Notes: a model not told the origin generated them from the sequence alone. A stretch of DNA of 64,000 bases from Pseudomonas paraeruginosa PA7 (GCF_000017205.1 NC_009656.1:5506001-5570000); one strand, 5' to 3'; shown: positions 39,297 to 48,893, numbered from the stretch's first letter. Translations and numbers: made by a program.

Positions 39297-41525
39297 ATGC
39301 CCCGCTCCATTCCTTCGCGCCCGGCTCCCCTGGCGCTTTCCCTCTCCCTGTTCGCTTCGTTTTCCGCTCCCACGCTGGCCGCCGATCCGGTGGAGCAGCA
39401 GATGGTGGTGATCGGTTCGCGCGCGCCGACCAGCATCAGCGAGTTACCCGGCACGGTCTGGGTGATCGAGCGCGAGCAACTGGACCAGCAGACCCAGGCC
39501 GGCGTGCCGCTGAAAGAGGCGCTGGGGCAATTGATCCCGGGCCTGGACATCGGCTCGCAGGGCCGCACCAACAACGGCCAGAACCTGCGCGGGCGCAGCG
39601 TGCTGGTAATGATCGACGGCGTGTCGCTGAACAGTTCGCGTGGCATCAGCCGGCAGTTCGACTCCATCGATCCGTTCAACATCGAGCGCATCGAGGTGAT
39701 GTCCGGCGCCAGCGCGGTCTATGGCGGCGGCGCCACCGGCGGAATCATCAATATCGTGACCAGGAAGGGCGTCGGCGGCGACACCCGCTTCAACACCGAA
39801 CTGGGCGCCCGCAGCGGCTTCCAGAGCCACGAGGACCACGACCTGCGCGCGGCGCAGTCGATCAGCGGCGGCAATGATCTGTTCAACGGCCGCCTGGCCA
39901 TCGCCTACCAGAAGAACGGCGCGGCCTACGACGGCAATGGCGACCAGGTGCTGACCGACATCACCCAGACCGACCTGCAATACAACAGGTCGGTGGATCT
40001 GATGGGCAGCCTCGGCTTCACTTTCGCCAATGGCCACAGCCTCGATCTCGGCCTGCAGTACTACGACTCCGGCTACGATGGCGACCGCGGCCTCGATCTC
40101 GGGCGCAACTTCGACGCCCTGCGCGGACGGGCGCCCTATTCGATCAAGGGCGGCGTCGACCTCGACCGCGAGCCGGAGAGCAAGCGCCACCAGTTCAACG
40201 CCACCTACCACGCGCCGGAAGTGCTGGGCCACGACCTCTACCTGCAGGCCTACTACCGCAACGAGAAGATGGCCTTCAACCCCTTCCCCACCATCCGTTA
40301 CAACAATAGCGGCGCGATCAACTACGGCACCTCCTACTACTCGGCCTCGCAGCAGGACACCGACTACTATGGGATGAAACTGGCCCTGGTGAAGACCTGG
40401 GAGCGTGTCAGCCTGACCTACGGGGTGGACCTGGACCGGGAGAAGTTCACCTCCGACCAGATGCTCTTCAACCTGCCGCTCGCCGCCGCCAGCGGCGGGC
40501 TGGTCGCCAGCGAGCAGGCCAAGCTGGGCCGCTACCCGGACATCGATACCGACAGCCGCGCGTTCTTCCTCCAGGGCAGTTGGAAGGCCACCGACGACCT
40601 GACCCTGAGCGCCGGCGTGCGGCGCCAGTCGATGAGCACCGACGTCAGCGACTTCGTCGCGGCGAACCAGCAGATCCTCATCGCCAACGGCCTCGGCAAG
40701 ACCGCCGACGCGGTTCCGGGCGGGAGCAAGGACTACGACGTCAACCTGGTCAACGTCGGCGCCATCTACAAGCTGAACCAGCAACAACAGGTCTGGGCCA
40801 ACTACAGCGAAGGCTTCGAGCTGCCGGACCCGGCCAAGTACTACGGCTTCGGGCGCTACGGCGCAGCCGACGGCAACGGCCACTACCCGCTGCTGCAGGG
40901 CGTGAGCGTGAACGATTCGCCGCTGGACGGGATCAAGACCAAGCAGGTCGAGCTGGGCTGGCGGCACACCGACGGTGCGCTGGATACCCAGGTGGCGGCG
41001 TTCTATTCCTGGTCGGACAAGAGCATCAAGTACGACTCGAAGACCCTGGCGGTGCTGCAGCAGGACACCAAGAAGCGCAACTATGGCTTCGAGGGCCAGG
41101 CCACCTACTGGCTGGACGATCACTGGCAGGTCGGCGTCAACGGCCTGGCCATCCGCTCCCAGGAGAAAGTCGATGGCCGCTGGCTGAAGCAGGACGTGAC
41201 CTCGGCCAGCCCGTCCAAGGCCGGCGCCTTCGTCGGCTGGAAGGACGACCAGCGCAGCCTGCGCCTGCAGGGCGTGCGCACCTTCAACCTGAACGACGAG
41301 GCGGGCAACAAGATCGACGGCTACGCGCTGTTCGACCTGCTCGGCACCCAGGCGCTGCCGGTGGGCAGCCTCACCGCGGGTATCCAGAACCTGCTGGACA
41401 AGGACTACACCACGGTCTGGGGACAGCGCGCCCAGGTCTACTACGGCGGACTCGCGCCAGCGGGGCTGTTCGATTACAAGGGGCGGGGACGCACCTACAG
41501 CCTGACGTATAGCGTGGAGTTCTGA
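39297..41525 (+). CDS. chtA: TonB-dependent siderophore receptor, ChtA/IutA type
   Basis: 742 residues from ATG 39297; the signal peptide ends near LAADP. TonB-box-like QMVVIGS leads into the plug (LPGTVWVIEREQLDQ, GRSVLVMIDGV, IERIEVMSGASAVYGGGATG), followed by the beta-barrel with terminal aromatic SVEF. Sequence style and synteny with the carbonic anhydrase gene match PA4675, described for aerobactin-type hydroxamates. The upstream Fur box fits. It takes ferric siderophore across the outer membrane using TonB energy. Confidence 0.93.
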   Translation: MPRSIPSRPAPLALSLSLFASFSAPTLAADPVEQQMVVIGSRAPTSISELPGTVWVIEREQLDQQTQAGVPLKEALGQLIPGLDIGSQGRTNNGQNLRGRSVLVMIDGVSLNSSRGISRQFDSIDPFNIERIEVMSGASAVYGGGATGGIINIVTRKGVGGDTRFNTELGARSGFQSHEDHDLRAAQSISGGNDLFNGRLAIAYQKNGAAYDGNGDQVLTDITQTDLQYNRSVDLMGSLGFTFANGHSLDLGLQYYDSGYDGDRGLDLGRNFDALRGRAPYSIKGGVDLDREPESKRHQFNATYHAPEVLGHDLYLQAYYRNEKMAFNPFPTIRYNNSGAINYGTSYYSASQQDTDYYGMKLALVKTWERVSLTYGVDLDREKFTSDQMLFNLPLAAASGGLVASEQAKLGRYPDIDTDSRAFFLQGSWKATDDLTLSAGVRRQSMSTDVSDFVAANQQILIANGLGKTADAVPGGSKDYDVNLVNVGAIYKLNQQQQVWANYSEGFELPDPAKYYGFGRYGAADGNGHYPLLQGVSVNDSPLDGIKTKQVELGWRHTDGALDTQVAAFYSWSDKSIKYDSKTLAVLQQDTKKRNYGFEGQATYWLDDHWQVGVNGLAIRSQEKVDGRWLKQDVTSASPSKAGAFVGWKDDQRSLRLQGVRTFNLNDEAGNKIDGYALFDLLGTQALPVGSLTAGIQNLLDKDYTTVWGQRAQVYYGGLAPAGLFDYKGRGRTYSLTYSVEF

Positions 41526-41531
41526 AGCTCT

Positions 41532-41555
41532 CCCCTCTCCCCGAAGGGAGAGGGG
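41532..41555. terminator. Bidirectional terminator between receptor and carbonic anhydrase
   Basis: CCCCTCTCCC and GGGAGAGGGG form a 10-bp stem with a CGAA loop between two convergent genes. There is no strong T-run, so efficiency is uncertain. Confidence 0.6.
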
Positions 41556-41601
41556 GCCGATCGGAGCGAGGCGGGGACCATGGCTGGCACCGCCGCGCCT
41601 C

Positions 41602-42249
41602 TCAGCAGCAACTTCCCAGCGGACTCAAGCGATACTGCGGCGGCAACTGGTCGAGGCCGCTGACCGTGACGTTGAGGTTCTTCCACAGGCCATCCTTGAT
41701 CCCGTAGATGCAGCCGTGCACGGATAGCGGCTGGCCACGGTGCCAGGCATTCTGGACGATGCTGGTATGGCTGACGTTGGCCACCTGCTGGATCACGTTG
41801 AGCTCGCAGAGGCGGTCGACGCGTTCCTCCTCGGTAGGCAACTGTTCCAGATGCTCGCGGTACTCGTAGGCGAGGTCGCGGATGCTGCGCAGCCAGCCGT
41901 CGATCAGGCCTAGCTGGTCGTTGTGCAGGGAGGCGCGCACGCCGCCGCAGCCATAGTGACCGGTGACCAGGATGTGCTTGACCTTGAGCACGTCGACGGC
42001 GAACTGGATCACCGACAGGCAGTTGAGATCGGTGTGCAGCACGACGTTGGCGACGTTGCGGTGGACGAACAGGTCGCCGGGCAGCATGCCGACGATCTCG
42101 TTGGCCGGCACCCGCGCGTCGGAGCAGCCTATCCAGAGGTATTCGGGGGTCTGCTGGCGGGCCAGCTTGGCGAAGAAGTCCGGGTCTTCCTGCTTGATCG
42201 CTTCGGCCCAGCGGACGTTGTTCTCGAACAGTTGCTGCAAGTCGCTCAT
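41602..42249 (-). CDS. Beta-carbonic anhydrase
   Basis: 215 residues. Zinc ligands are clear: Cys and Asp-Arg pair in WIGCSDARVPAN, then His and Cys in GHYGCGGVRAS. SVIQFAVDVLKVKHILVTG is the family core. It interconverts CO2 and bicarbonate in the cytoplasm. It corresponds to PA4676 (psCA3) as I remember it. A longer frame continuing upstream through the neighbour is not real. Confidence 0.95.
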   Translation of the reverse strand: MSDLQQLFENNVRWAEAIKQEDPDFFAKLARQQTPEYLWIGCSDARVPANEIVGMLPGDLFVHRNVANVVLHTDLNCLSVIQFAVDVLKVKHILVTGHYGCGGVRASLHNDQLGLIDGWLRSIRDLAYEYREHLEQLPTEEERVDRLCELNVIQQVANVSHTSIVQNAWHRGQPLSVHGCIYGIKDGLWKNLNVTVSGLDQLPPQYRLSPLGSCC

Positions 42250-42310
42250 GGCATGCCCCTCGTTTGACCGGTGCAGCACCTTACGGAAGGCGGCGCCCGT
42301 TTGACAAGCG

Positions 42311-43549
42311 TCACAACGCGGCGTGGCTGCGCCACCAGCGCGGTTGCGCCAGCGGCTGCGCGGCGGCCTGTTCCTGCCAACTGGCGTGCCAGGCGGCGGC
42401 GTCCTCGGCCAGGCGCTGCCAGTCAGGCCGCTCGAGGCCGGCGAAGAGCTCCCGCTCCAGCCAGTCGCGGCCGCTGCGCAAGGCCTGGCGGAAGGCGCGG
42501 TCGCGGAGCGCGCGGCGATGCACCGCCTCGAAGCGCCACCAGGGCGAGTCCTGCACCGCGTCGCGCGGCTGGCTGAGCACGGCGGCGCCGGAGGCCGGAT
42601 CGAAGGACAGCGGCTGGAACAGTCCCAGGCACGGCGCCGAAGTACCGCTGGCGGCCAGCAGCGGGCCGTCGTCGCGCAAGCGGGCGACCAGGCTGGCGGT
42701 GGTCTGCGAGGGCCGCCAGAAACCGCCGGCGTGCATGCACACCTGGCGATTGTTGTGGCGACTGAAATGATCGCCGCGCGAGCCGTGGTGGCGCAGCGCG
42801 GCGAACAGCGCATGCCAGTCCGGCTCGCCGGGCAGGCTGTCGAGGAAGCGCTGGTTGACCCGGCAGCGCTGGTGCGCGCCGCCGACCCAGGGCAGCAGGC
42901 GGGTGTCGAAGACCCGCGCGAAGTGGAAGTCGCCGCGGCCGTCCCAGCAGCCCTGGCGGCGCGCCTGGTCTTCGAGGTCGCGGCTGCACAGGTCGAACTC
43001 GTGGCCAAGGGTCAGGGCGTTGGAGATGGCCCAGCGCTCGACCTTCTTCGCCGCCCACAGGTTGCCGGCGGTTTCCAGTACCCAGGCCTCGCCGGGGTCG
43101 GCGATGAGGAAGCTGTTGTCGTAGCGCAAGCGCTTGTCGCGGTAGCCGGCCGGGCCGCCCTGGCCGTAGCGCTGCAGCAAGCCGGTGATCACCTCCAGCG
43201 CCTCACGGGCGCTGGCACCGCGCTCCAGGCCCAGGCGCAGCAGGTCCATGCCGAGCAGCGCGGCGCCGCGCTGGCGGGTCAGCCTGGTGAACACCGCTTC
43301 GTTGCCGATCGCCACGCCGTGTTCGTTGACGCCCATCTCCGCGCCCCAGATCCAGCTCGGCTGGCTGATCACCAGCGCATGCCGCCGGGCGACCTGGGGA
43401 ATGTCGAGGTAAGTGGTGCGCAGGCGCGCTTCCGGATCGTTGCGCACCGCCGGCAGGCGCAACAGGCGCTGCGGTTCGGCGGGCTCGCGATCGCTGTTCT
43501 TGGCGAACCAGGTCTGGCCCTGGTGGCGAAGGATCAGGGTGTCGCACAT
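42311..43549 (-). CDS. Peptidase family C69-like protein
   Basis: 412 residues starting MCDTLILRHQGQTWFAKNSD. Cys2 right after the initiator Met is the expected Ntn-type nucleophile of C69 dipeptidase-like enzymes, and NSDREPAEPQ follows as in the family. GAEMGVNEHGVAIGNEA is another family segment. It may hydrolyse dipeptides or amide bonds; the substrate is unknown. An upstream ATG at 43648 is ignored because it would bury Cys2. Confidence 0.88.
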   Translation of the reverse strand: MCDTLILRHQGQTWFAKNSDREPAEPQRLLRLPAVRNDPEARLRTTYLDIPQVARRHALVISQPSWIWGAEMGVNEHGVAIGNEAVFTRLTRQRGAALLGMDLLRLGLERGASAREALEVITGLLQRYGQGGPAGYRDKRLRYDNSFLIADPGEAWVLETAGNLWAAKKVERWAISNALTLGHEFDLCSRDLEDQARRQGCWDGRGDFHFARVFDTRLLPWVGGAHQRCRVNQRFLDSLPGEPDWHALFAALRHHGSRGDHFSRHNNRQVCMHAGGFWRPSQTTASLVARLRDDGPLLAASGTSAPCLGLFQPLSFDPASGAAVLSQPRDAVQDSPWWRFEAVHRRALRDRAFRQALRSGRDWLERELFAGLERPDWQRLAEDAAAWHASWQEQAAAQPLAQPRWWRSHAAL

Positions 43550-43749
43550 GGGGGAAGCTCCAGTCTGCGCATCCTGCCACCGGCCACTGTCGACCTGACT
43601 TCGCACTCCCGCGAAGGGCTGCCACGTGAAGGGACCTGCCTGCGGCATGCAGGCGAGAATCGGAACGCTGGTAAGGGTACGACGGTGCCAGAAGGCCAGC
43701 TAGCTACCCCATGTGATAGCTAGTTGCCGGTAGCGCAGCGGAGCATGGC

Positions 43750-44202
43750 TCAATCGAGCAGGGTACAGGCCATCACCAGGGCGTCCTCGCGCCCGCCGAC
43801 CGCCGGGTAGTAGTCGCGGCGGCGGCCGATCTCGTTGAAGCCGTAGCGCTCGTAGAGGCGGTAGGCGGCCTGGTTGGAGGCACGCACTTCGAGGAAGCAT
43901 TCGCGGGCCTGGTGTCCGGCTGCCTCGCGCATCAGGTGCTCGAGCAGGCGTAGGCCGAGGCCACGACCCTGGCTCTCCGGCTTCACCGTGATGTTCAGCA
44001 GGTGCGCCTCGTCGAGGATGATCTGGATGACCCCGTGACCGACCTGCTGGCTGCCTTCGAACATCAGCCAGCAACGATAGTTCTTCAGGCCTTCGCTGAA
44101 GATGCCGCGGGTCCAGGGATGGCTGAAGGCGGCGTATTCGATTTTCAGCACGGCATCGAGGTCCGCCTCGGTCATCGGGCGGAAGGAAATCGCATCGCTC
44201 AT
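43750..44202 (-). CDS. rimI: Ribosomal protein S18-alanine N-acetyltransferase RimI
   Basis: 150 residues starting MSDAISFRPMTEADLDAVLK. The GNAT acetyl-CoA motif is VKPESQGRGLGLRLLEHLM, with ASNQAAYRLYERYGFNEIGR later. It acetylates the N-terminus of ribosomal protein S18. Its start overlaps the stop codon of the upstream gene by 4 bp, the holD-rimI arrangement known in Escherichia coli. Confidence 0.95.
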   Translation of the reverse strand: MSDAISFRPMTEADLDAVLKIEYAAFSHPWTRGIFSEGLKNYRCWLMFEGSQQVGHGVIQIILDEAHLLNITVKPESQGRGLGLRLLEHLMREAAGHQARECFLEVRASNQAAYRLYERYGFNEIGRRRDYYPAVGGREDALVMACTLLD

Positions 44203-45074
44203 TGAATCTCGCTCGACCAGCGCTGACGGACACGACGCATGGCGCGCCATAGCTCGCCCTTGAGGGCGGGCTCTTCCATGAGGGTTTCCAGGCCCGGAAC
44301 CGCCCAGGCGGCGCCCAGGCCCTCCACCTGTAGCTCGCGGAACAGGCTGCCCTCGTCGCCCTCGCCAGCGAAGCGGATCGCCGGCAGGCCGACCAGCCAC
44401 AGGCAGCGGCTGCGCTCGCCCTCTTCCAGGCGCGCGGCGACGAAGCTCTGGACGAACTCCAGGGCCGCCTGCGGGCCCTGGTCGAGATTGCCGCGCGCCA
44501 GCAGCGGCCAGCGCACCGGTTCGCCGATCAGCCGCGGGCTGTCCGGCAGGCCGGCGGCGCGCAGCAGGTCGCGCAGCAGCAGGTAGCCCGGATCGCGGCT
44601 GGCGAAGGGCTCGCCGGTGGGCAGTTCGACCAGCAGGGCGCAGGACCCGGCCTGCAACAGTTGCAGAGCGAAACGCGGCGGCGGCGCCTGGACGACCGGC
44701 GGCTCGGCCGGGGCTTCCTCCACCGGCGCGAGCGGCTCGGCCTTCTTCGCCGCCGGGGCGCCCGGCTTCGGCAGGCTGATCGGAATCCCCCGGCCCTCCG
44801 CCGGCACGACGGGCGCCACGCTCGCAGCGGCGGTCGGCGCTTCGGCCTGCGGCACGCGGGCCTGTGGCAGGTCGACCGCGGCACGCGCGGACACCACCGG
44901 CTCCTCCCGCGATGGAGTCTCCAGCAGTTCCAGCCGCGACGGCGCGGCGAACGGCAACGGCTGGCGGGGCAGCCAGCTGGTTATCTGCATCGCGCCCAGG
45001 AAGGCGCGGCGACGCTGTTCTTCGATCAAGTCTCGGGCACCGGCAAATAGGCGATGCGCGGGAGATGCTGGCAT
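44199..45074 (-). CDS. holD: Probable DNA polymerase III psi subunit (cryptic HolD)
   Basis: 291 residues with low-complexity Pro/Ala-rich middle (residues 65-130). The C-terminal domain (CALLVELPTGEPFASRDPGY, then LLRDLLRAAGLP) is compatible with the psi fold. Assignment rests mainly on its overlap with rimI, as in enterobacteria, and on memory that a cryptic pseudomonad psi was found for this locus. The N-terminal part could bind chi. Psi links the clamp loader to chi and SSB. Confidence 0.6.
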   Translation of the reverse strand: MPASPAHRLFAGARDLIEEQRRRAFLGAMQITSWLPRQPLPFAAPSRLELLETPSREEPVVSARAAVDLPQARVPQAEAPTAAASVAPVVPAEGRGIPISLPKPGAPAAKKAEPLAPVEEAPAEPPVVQAPPPRFALQLLQAGSCALLVELPTGEPFASRDPGYLLLRDLLRAAGLPDSPRLIGEPVRWPLLARGNLDQGPQAALEFVQSFVAARLEEGERSRCLWLVGLPAIRFAGEGDEGSLFRELQVEGLGAAWAVPGLETLMEEPALKGELWRAMRRVRQRWSSEIQ

Positions 45075-45156
45075 CCCCCGGCGTTCAGGCTGGCCATGAT
45101 AACGGTTCTTCGACCTCGGCGGAGCGGCTTTGTCCCGTCGGGCGACGGTTCGTCGC

Positions 45157-45693
45157 TCAGCGCGGGGCGACGGTGAAGATGTTGACGTTGCCCTGCAGCT
45201 TCAGGGTGCCGTCGATGCGCGCGCTGACCAGGTTGGTCTGCACCAGCCCGGGGTCGGTGCCGCGCGCCTTGTTGGCGCCGGCGATGGTGAAGCGCAGGTC
45301 CTGGAAGCTGGTGTCCTTCAGGCCGACGCGCAGCACGGGGCGGTTGAAGGCGGCGCCGTCGCCGCCGAAGCCGTCCTTGATGGTCACCACATCGAGGGTC
45401 ACTTCGTCGAAGCTGAACTTGCCGCTGATGTCGTCGATCACCAGGTAGTTGTTGCCGCTGCCGGCCGGCTGGATCGCCAGGCGCGCGCCGCAGCCGCCGG
45501 CGCAGCGGGTCTGCGAAGGATTTTCCTGGAGATTGAGCGAGGCGCTGATGCTGATCCCGGCCTGGCCGACCACGTCGCCCAGGTCGCTATCGCCCAGCGA
45601 GCGCAGCTCGGCCCCGGCCGAGGCGCTGAACAGCAGCGTCAGCGCCGCGAGGATGCCGATGCCGCCTGCCTGTGGATGAGTCTGCCTGGCCAT
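45157..45693 (-). CDS. Exported protein with DxxLxDVVGQA motif (178 aa)
   Basis: Signal peptide GIGILAALTLLFSASAGAEL, then LGDSDLGDVVGQAGISISAS. The rest is Gly/Asp/Asn-rich with beta-strand patterns and one Cys pair (RCAGGCGA). It is the shortest of three consecutive related genes on this strand (45157-47791). Probably outer-membrane or surface-associated. The function is unknown. Confidence 0.75.
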   Translation of the reverse strand: MARQTHPQAGGIGILAALTLLFSASAGAELRSLGDSDLGDVVGQAGISISASLNLQENPSQTRCAGGCGARLAIQPAGSGNNYLVIDDISGKFSFDEVTLDVVTIKDGFGGDGAAFNRPVLRVGLKDTSFQDLRFTIAGANKARGTDPGLVQTNLVSARIDGTLKLQGNVNIFTVAPR

Positions 45694-45723
45694 GTGCTGT
45701 GTGCCTCGTTTCGCGCCGCCACC

Positions 45724-46743
45724 TCAGAGGTTGTGCGACGTCACCTTCAGGTAGTTGAAGCTGAGCCCGGAAATCTCGTTGCGGCCCATGTCGTAGCCGC
45801 CGGTGGGCACCTGCCCGTAGCCCGGCCGGGTGCCACCGATATTGAGGTTCTCGATCACCAGGCTGGTGCGCGGTGCGTTGGCGTAGAAGTCGGCGGCGTT
45901 GGCCAGGGTCAGCTTGGGCAATTCGAAGGTGAAGTTGCCGTCGGCGGTGACCGAGAACAGCAACGGCTGCGACTTCCCGTAGCCCAGCGCGACGCTGGCG
46001 TAGGCATTGGTCAGGTAGACGGTGCGCGCGGCCTGCTCGGCGGCGCTGACGCAACTGGGCGAACCGGCGCCGCAGGACATGATCTCGAAGGTCTTGGCGT
46101 AGAGGTTCAGGCGCATCTCGCCGACCAACTGGCTGCGCGCGTTGGCGCCCCAGAAGCGCAGGTAGGAGCCGTCCATCGCCAGTTCGGAGAAATCCAGGTT
46201 GAGCACGTCGGTGCGCGTGGAGGTGACGCCGAAGTCGAAGCGGATGCCGGCGTCGACCTTCTCGCCGGCGCGGCTCGAGCAGTTGCTGCCGGCCCCTGCG
46301 TAGCCGGCGATGCACGGCTGGCCGCCGGCGCCGTTGACCAGGCTGGGAAAGGCCAGCTCGATCACGTCCGCGTTGTCCGGCAGGGTACTGACCAGCCGGC
46401 CGTCGTCGAGCTGGGTGGTCAGTACCGAGCCCTTGGCCAGGTTCAGCTTGAACGGGAAATTGAGACGACCCAGGGTCACCGGCGCCAGGGCGCTGCCCTT
46501 GTCGCTGCCGGTGGCGGCGAGGTACAGCTCCTTCACCGTGATCGGCACGTTCTGCCCGGTGCTGGTGTTGGTCACGCCGTTGATCGCGACGGTGGCCTTG
46601 TTGCCGTCGAGCATGGCGTTGTCGAGGACGAAGCCGATGCCGGCGCCCTGCACGTCCGACAGTTGCTCGTCGTCGAGGGCGGTCATCTCGGCATGGGCGA
46701 AGGGTGCGGCCAGCAGGGCCGCGAGCAGATAGGCGCGGCTCAT
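45724..46743 (-). CDS. Exported protein with LDDEQLSDVQGAG motif (339 aa)
   Basis: The start MSRAYLLAALLAAPFAHAEM is a signal peptide; longer in-frame starts upstream are rejected. After it comes TALDDEQLSDVQGAGIGFVL, the motif shared with both neighbours. The body is rich in beta strands with a Cys pair (MSCGAGSPSC). Only 1 bp separates it from the next gene upstream, so the three genes form an operon. The function is unknown. Confidence 0.8.
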   Translation of the reverse strand: MSRAYLLAALLAAPFAHAEMTALDDEQLSDVQGAGIGFVLDNAMLDGNKATVAINGVTNTSTGQNVPITVKELYLAATGSDKGSALAPVTLGRLNFPFKLNLAKGSVLTTQLDDGRLVSTLPDNADVIELAFPSLVNGAGGQPCIAGYAGAGSNCSSRAGEKVDAGIRFDFGVTSTRTDVLNLDFSELAMDGSYLRFWGANARSQLVGEMRLNLYAKTFEIMSCGAGSPSCVSAAEQAARTVYLTNAYASVALGYGKSQPLLFSVTADGNFTFELPKLTLANAADFYANAPRTSLVIENLNIGGTRPGYGQVPTGGYDMGRNEISGLSFNYLKVTSHNL

Positions 46744-46744
46744 C

Positions 46745-47791
46745 TCAGCAGCCCTTGTTGAGGCCGCCCAGGCAAGTGTCCTGCCGTGGGATGCCATTGA
46801 AGGCCTGCCCGAAGTCGACCTTGATCGGTGCCGTTCCATCGGCGTTGCGCGACATGTTGAGGAAGGCGCCGGCCAGCGCGGCGACCAGCTTGGACGGATC
46901 CTGCTGGTCGCGCCACTGGACGTTCTGGCTCTGCATCGAGATGAAGAAGCCTTTCGACGAGTCGATGAATTTCTGCGAATTGTTCGGATCCACGGTGCCG
47001 ATCGGGAACGACTGGTACTGGGCGAGGTTGAAGCAGGTCTGGGCGCCCATCAGCTTGCAGTCGTTGGAGGTCAGGAACGGCAGCAGGACGTTCACCAGGC
47101 TGCCGATGATGGTGCTGTCGTGCATGTCCAGCGCCGTGCCGTTCTTCAGGCCGATCATGGTGGCGCGGATCGGATCCGGGTTGCCGGAACTGTTCACCAG
47201 CTCGGCCTGGGCGGTGTACTGGGAACTGCCGGTGAGGGTGATGGCGGTCTTCGCCGCCAGGCAGTCGAGGGCCAGCAGGCCGCAGGAAATGCTGCCGCCC
47301 AGCTGGCTGCCGGTGCCGTACAGGTCTACCGGCACGTTGCCGGTCAGGCTCTTGATGTCGCCCGAGAGGTAGCCCTTGGCCTCGCCGAAACCGATGCGGA
47401 TGCCGACCATCCTGTTGCCGTCGTAGGCGAACTCGATGTAGGGGTTGCTGATGAGGAACGGGTTGATCGCCCCGGTGGCGTCGTTGACCGTGCCCAGGGC
47501 GAAGTTGTCGATGGCGATGTCGGCGCTGCCGGCGGCCTCGCCGGCGCGGTTGTACTGGCCCAGCTGGAGCTTCTTCATGTTCAGCTGGGTCTCGATGTCG
47601 GCGCCGAAGTTGATGCGGGTGAAGTTCAGCCCGTTGGCGGCGTCGGTGGTCAGGTTGATGAAGGCCTGGCCGACCACGTCGGAAAGCTGCTCGTCGTCCA
47701 GCGACTCCATCCGCGCCTGGGCGGTCGTGGCCAGGAGAGCGACGCCGCAGAACAGCGCGCAACGCAGCAGGAAGGGCAGACGACGGGACAT
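46745..47791 (-). CDS. Exported protein with LDDEQLSDVVGQA motif (348 aa)
   Basis: Signal peptide FLLRCALFCGVALLATTAQA, then RMESLDDEQLSDVVGQAFIN. A long beta-rich body with scattered Cys (CGLLALDCLAAK, SNDCKLMGAQTC, and CLGGLNKGC at the end) suggests disulfides in an extracytoplasmic place. First gene of the three-gene operon. Related groups in other gammaproteobacteria are linked to surface hydrocarbon or wax use, but I cannot assign that here. Confidence 0.8.
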   Translation of the reverse strand: MSRRLPFLLRCALFCGVALLATTAQARMESLDDEQLSDVVGQAFINLTTDAANGLNFTRINFGADIETQLNMKKLQLGQYNRAGEAAGSADIAIDNFALGTVNDATGAINPFLISNPYIEFAYDGNRMVGIRIGFGEAKGYLSGDIKSLTGNVPVDLYGTGSQLGGSISCGLLALDCLAAKTAITLTGSSQYTAQAELVNSSGNPDPIRATMIGLKNGTALDMHDSTIIGSLVNVLLPFLTSNDCKLMGAQTCFNLAQYQSFPIGTVDPNNSQKFIDSSKGFFISMQSQNVQWRDQQDPSKLVAALAGAFLNMSRNADGTAPIKVDFGQAFNGIPRQDTCLGGLNKGC

Positions 47792-47993
47792 GGGCACACC
47801 TCTTGTTCTTCTCGTGGCCACGGCGAAGGCATTGCGACCTGTAGTCACTATAGAAAGCCCCGGGCGAATCGGGGCCGACCCATAGTCGAGAAAAACCGCC
47901 GAACGACGCGTTCGCCGCGACCTGCGCGGCGGACGAGCGGTCGTCCAGCCGAGGCGGATGTTACCCATCGTCACACGGGGTAACGCCGGCCCT

Positions 47994-48710
47994 TCACTGC
48001 TGGCGGAACAGACCGATCAGATGGTCGGCGATGGCGCCCTTGATGGCGTTGAGGCTGAGCATGGAGTGAGCGCCGAGACGGGCGGGATTGATCCGGTGCA
48101 GATGCAGCGAGGGCATGCGCGCCTCGTACTCGCGCAGGTCGCCCTTGACCAGGATCGGCAGGAACACGTCGTCGTGGGCCTGGTAGCGCTGGATCAGCAG
48201 CTTCAGCCCCTCCTGGAACGGCAGCTCCTTCGACGCCACCAGGCGGTGCTCGCCGGGAATCTTCAGGTACAGCCCGCGATAGCCCATGGTCTCGCCCGGC
48301 AGGATGTGGATACCGGTGGGTTCCACCGCGGCCAGCGGGATGTCGTGGAAGGTGTCGTGCCAGGCCTGCTCGCTGGGCAGGATGGTGATGCCGCCATGGT
48401 CGCTCTCGGGAATCACGAAGCTGTAGTTGCTGTAGAGCTTCTCGACGTAGGCCGAATAGATGCACAGGCGGTTCTCGAAACGCTTGAGGAAGGCGATCGC
48501 CTCGCTGCGGTTGGTAATGGCATCCAGGTCCCAGGCAAGGTCACCCTGGTTCTGCAGTTCGGCCCAGCGGGCCTCGGCGTAGGCGGCGTCGTTCAAGAGT
48601 CGGCATTCATTTGGAATAAACAGGCCAGGGGGCTTCAGCAGAAAGCGTGCCAGCCCCCGGCAGCCCCATTCCCCGGACCAGGCGGGGCAGGAATACCCTG
48701 GCGCGGTCAT
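47994..48710 (-). CDS. Conserved protein of unknown function (about 238 aa)
   Basis: The start is uncertain; MTAPGYSCPAWSGEWG at 48710 is used, and a later start near LLNDAAYAEARW is possible. The conserved-looking body is SDHGGITILPSEQAWHDTFH, then GIHILPGETMGYRGLYLKIP and LLIQRYQAHDD. It is cytoplasmic-looking with no membrane segment. It is divergent from mksF, and the 180-bp gap between them should hold both promoters. Confidence 0.7.
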   Translation of the reverse strand: MTAPGYSCPAWSGEWGCRGLARFLLKPPGLFIPNECRLLNDAAYAEARWAELQNQGDLAWDLDAITNRSEAIAFLKRFENRLCIYSAYVEKLYSNYSFVIPESDHGGITILPSEQAWHDTFHDIPLAAVEPTGIHILPGETMGYRGLYLKIPGEHRLVASKELPFQEGLKLLIQRYQAHDDVFLPILVKGDLREYEARMPSLHLHRINPARLGAHSMLSLNAIKGAIADHLIGLFRQQ

Positions 48711-48893
48711 AAACTGCCGTTTTTCGACACCCGAATAATGGCCAGGCGCCACCCATGCCGGCAGTCGCCGGCAGGGCCTCCGCCAGCGGCGGCGCAGAGC
48801 CGCCGGCGACGGCAGGCGCACTCATCGGCGGCGTCTGCGTCGGCCGCGCCTTTGCAGTACAATCGGTGCTTTTTCCACGGACCGGCCCTCCCG

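Noticed and set aside
39444..41123. 559-codon minus-strand frame opposite the siderophore receptor
   Set aside because: Shadow of chtA. Its Val/Gly/Ala/Leu-rich product has no domain, and the opposite strand has a complete TonB receptor with a Fur box.
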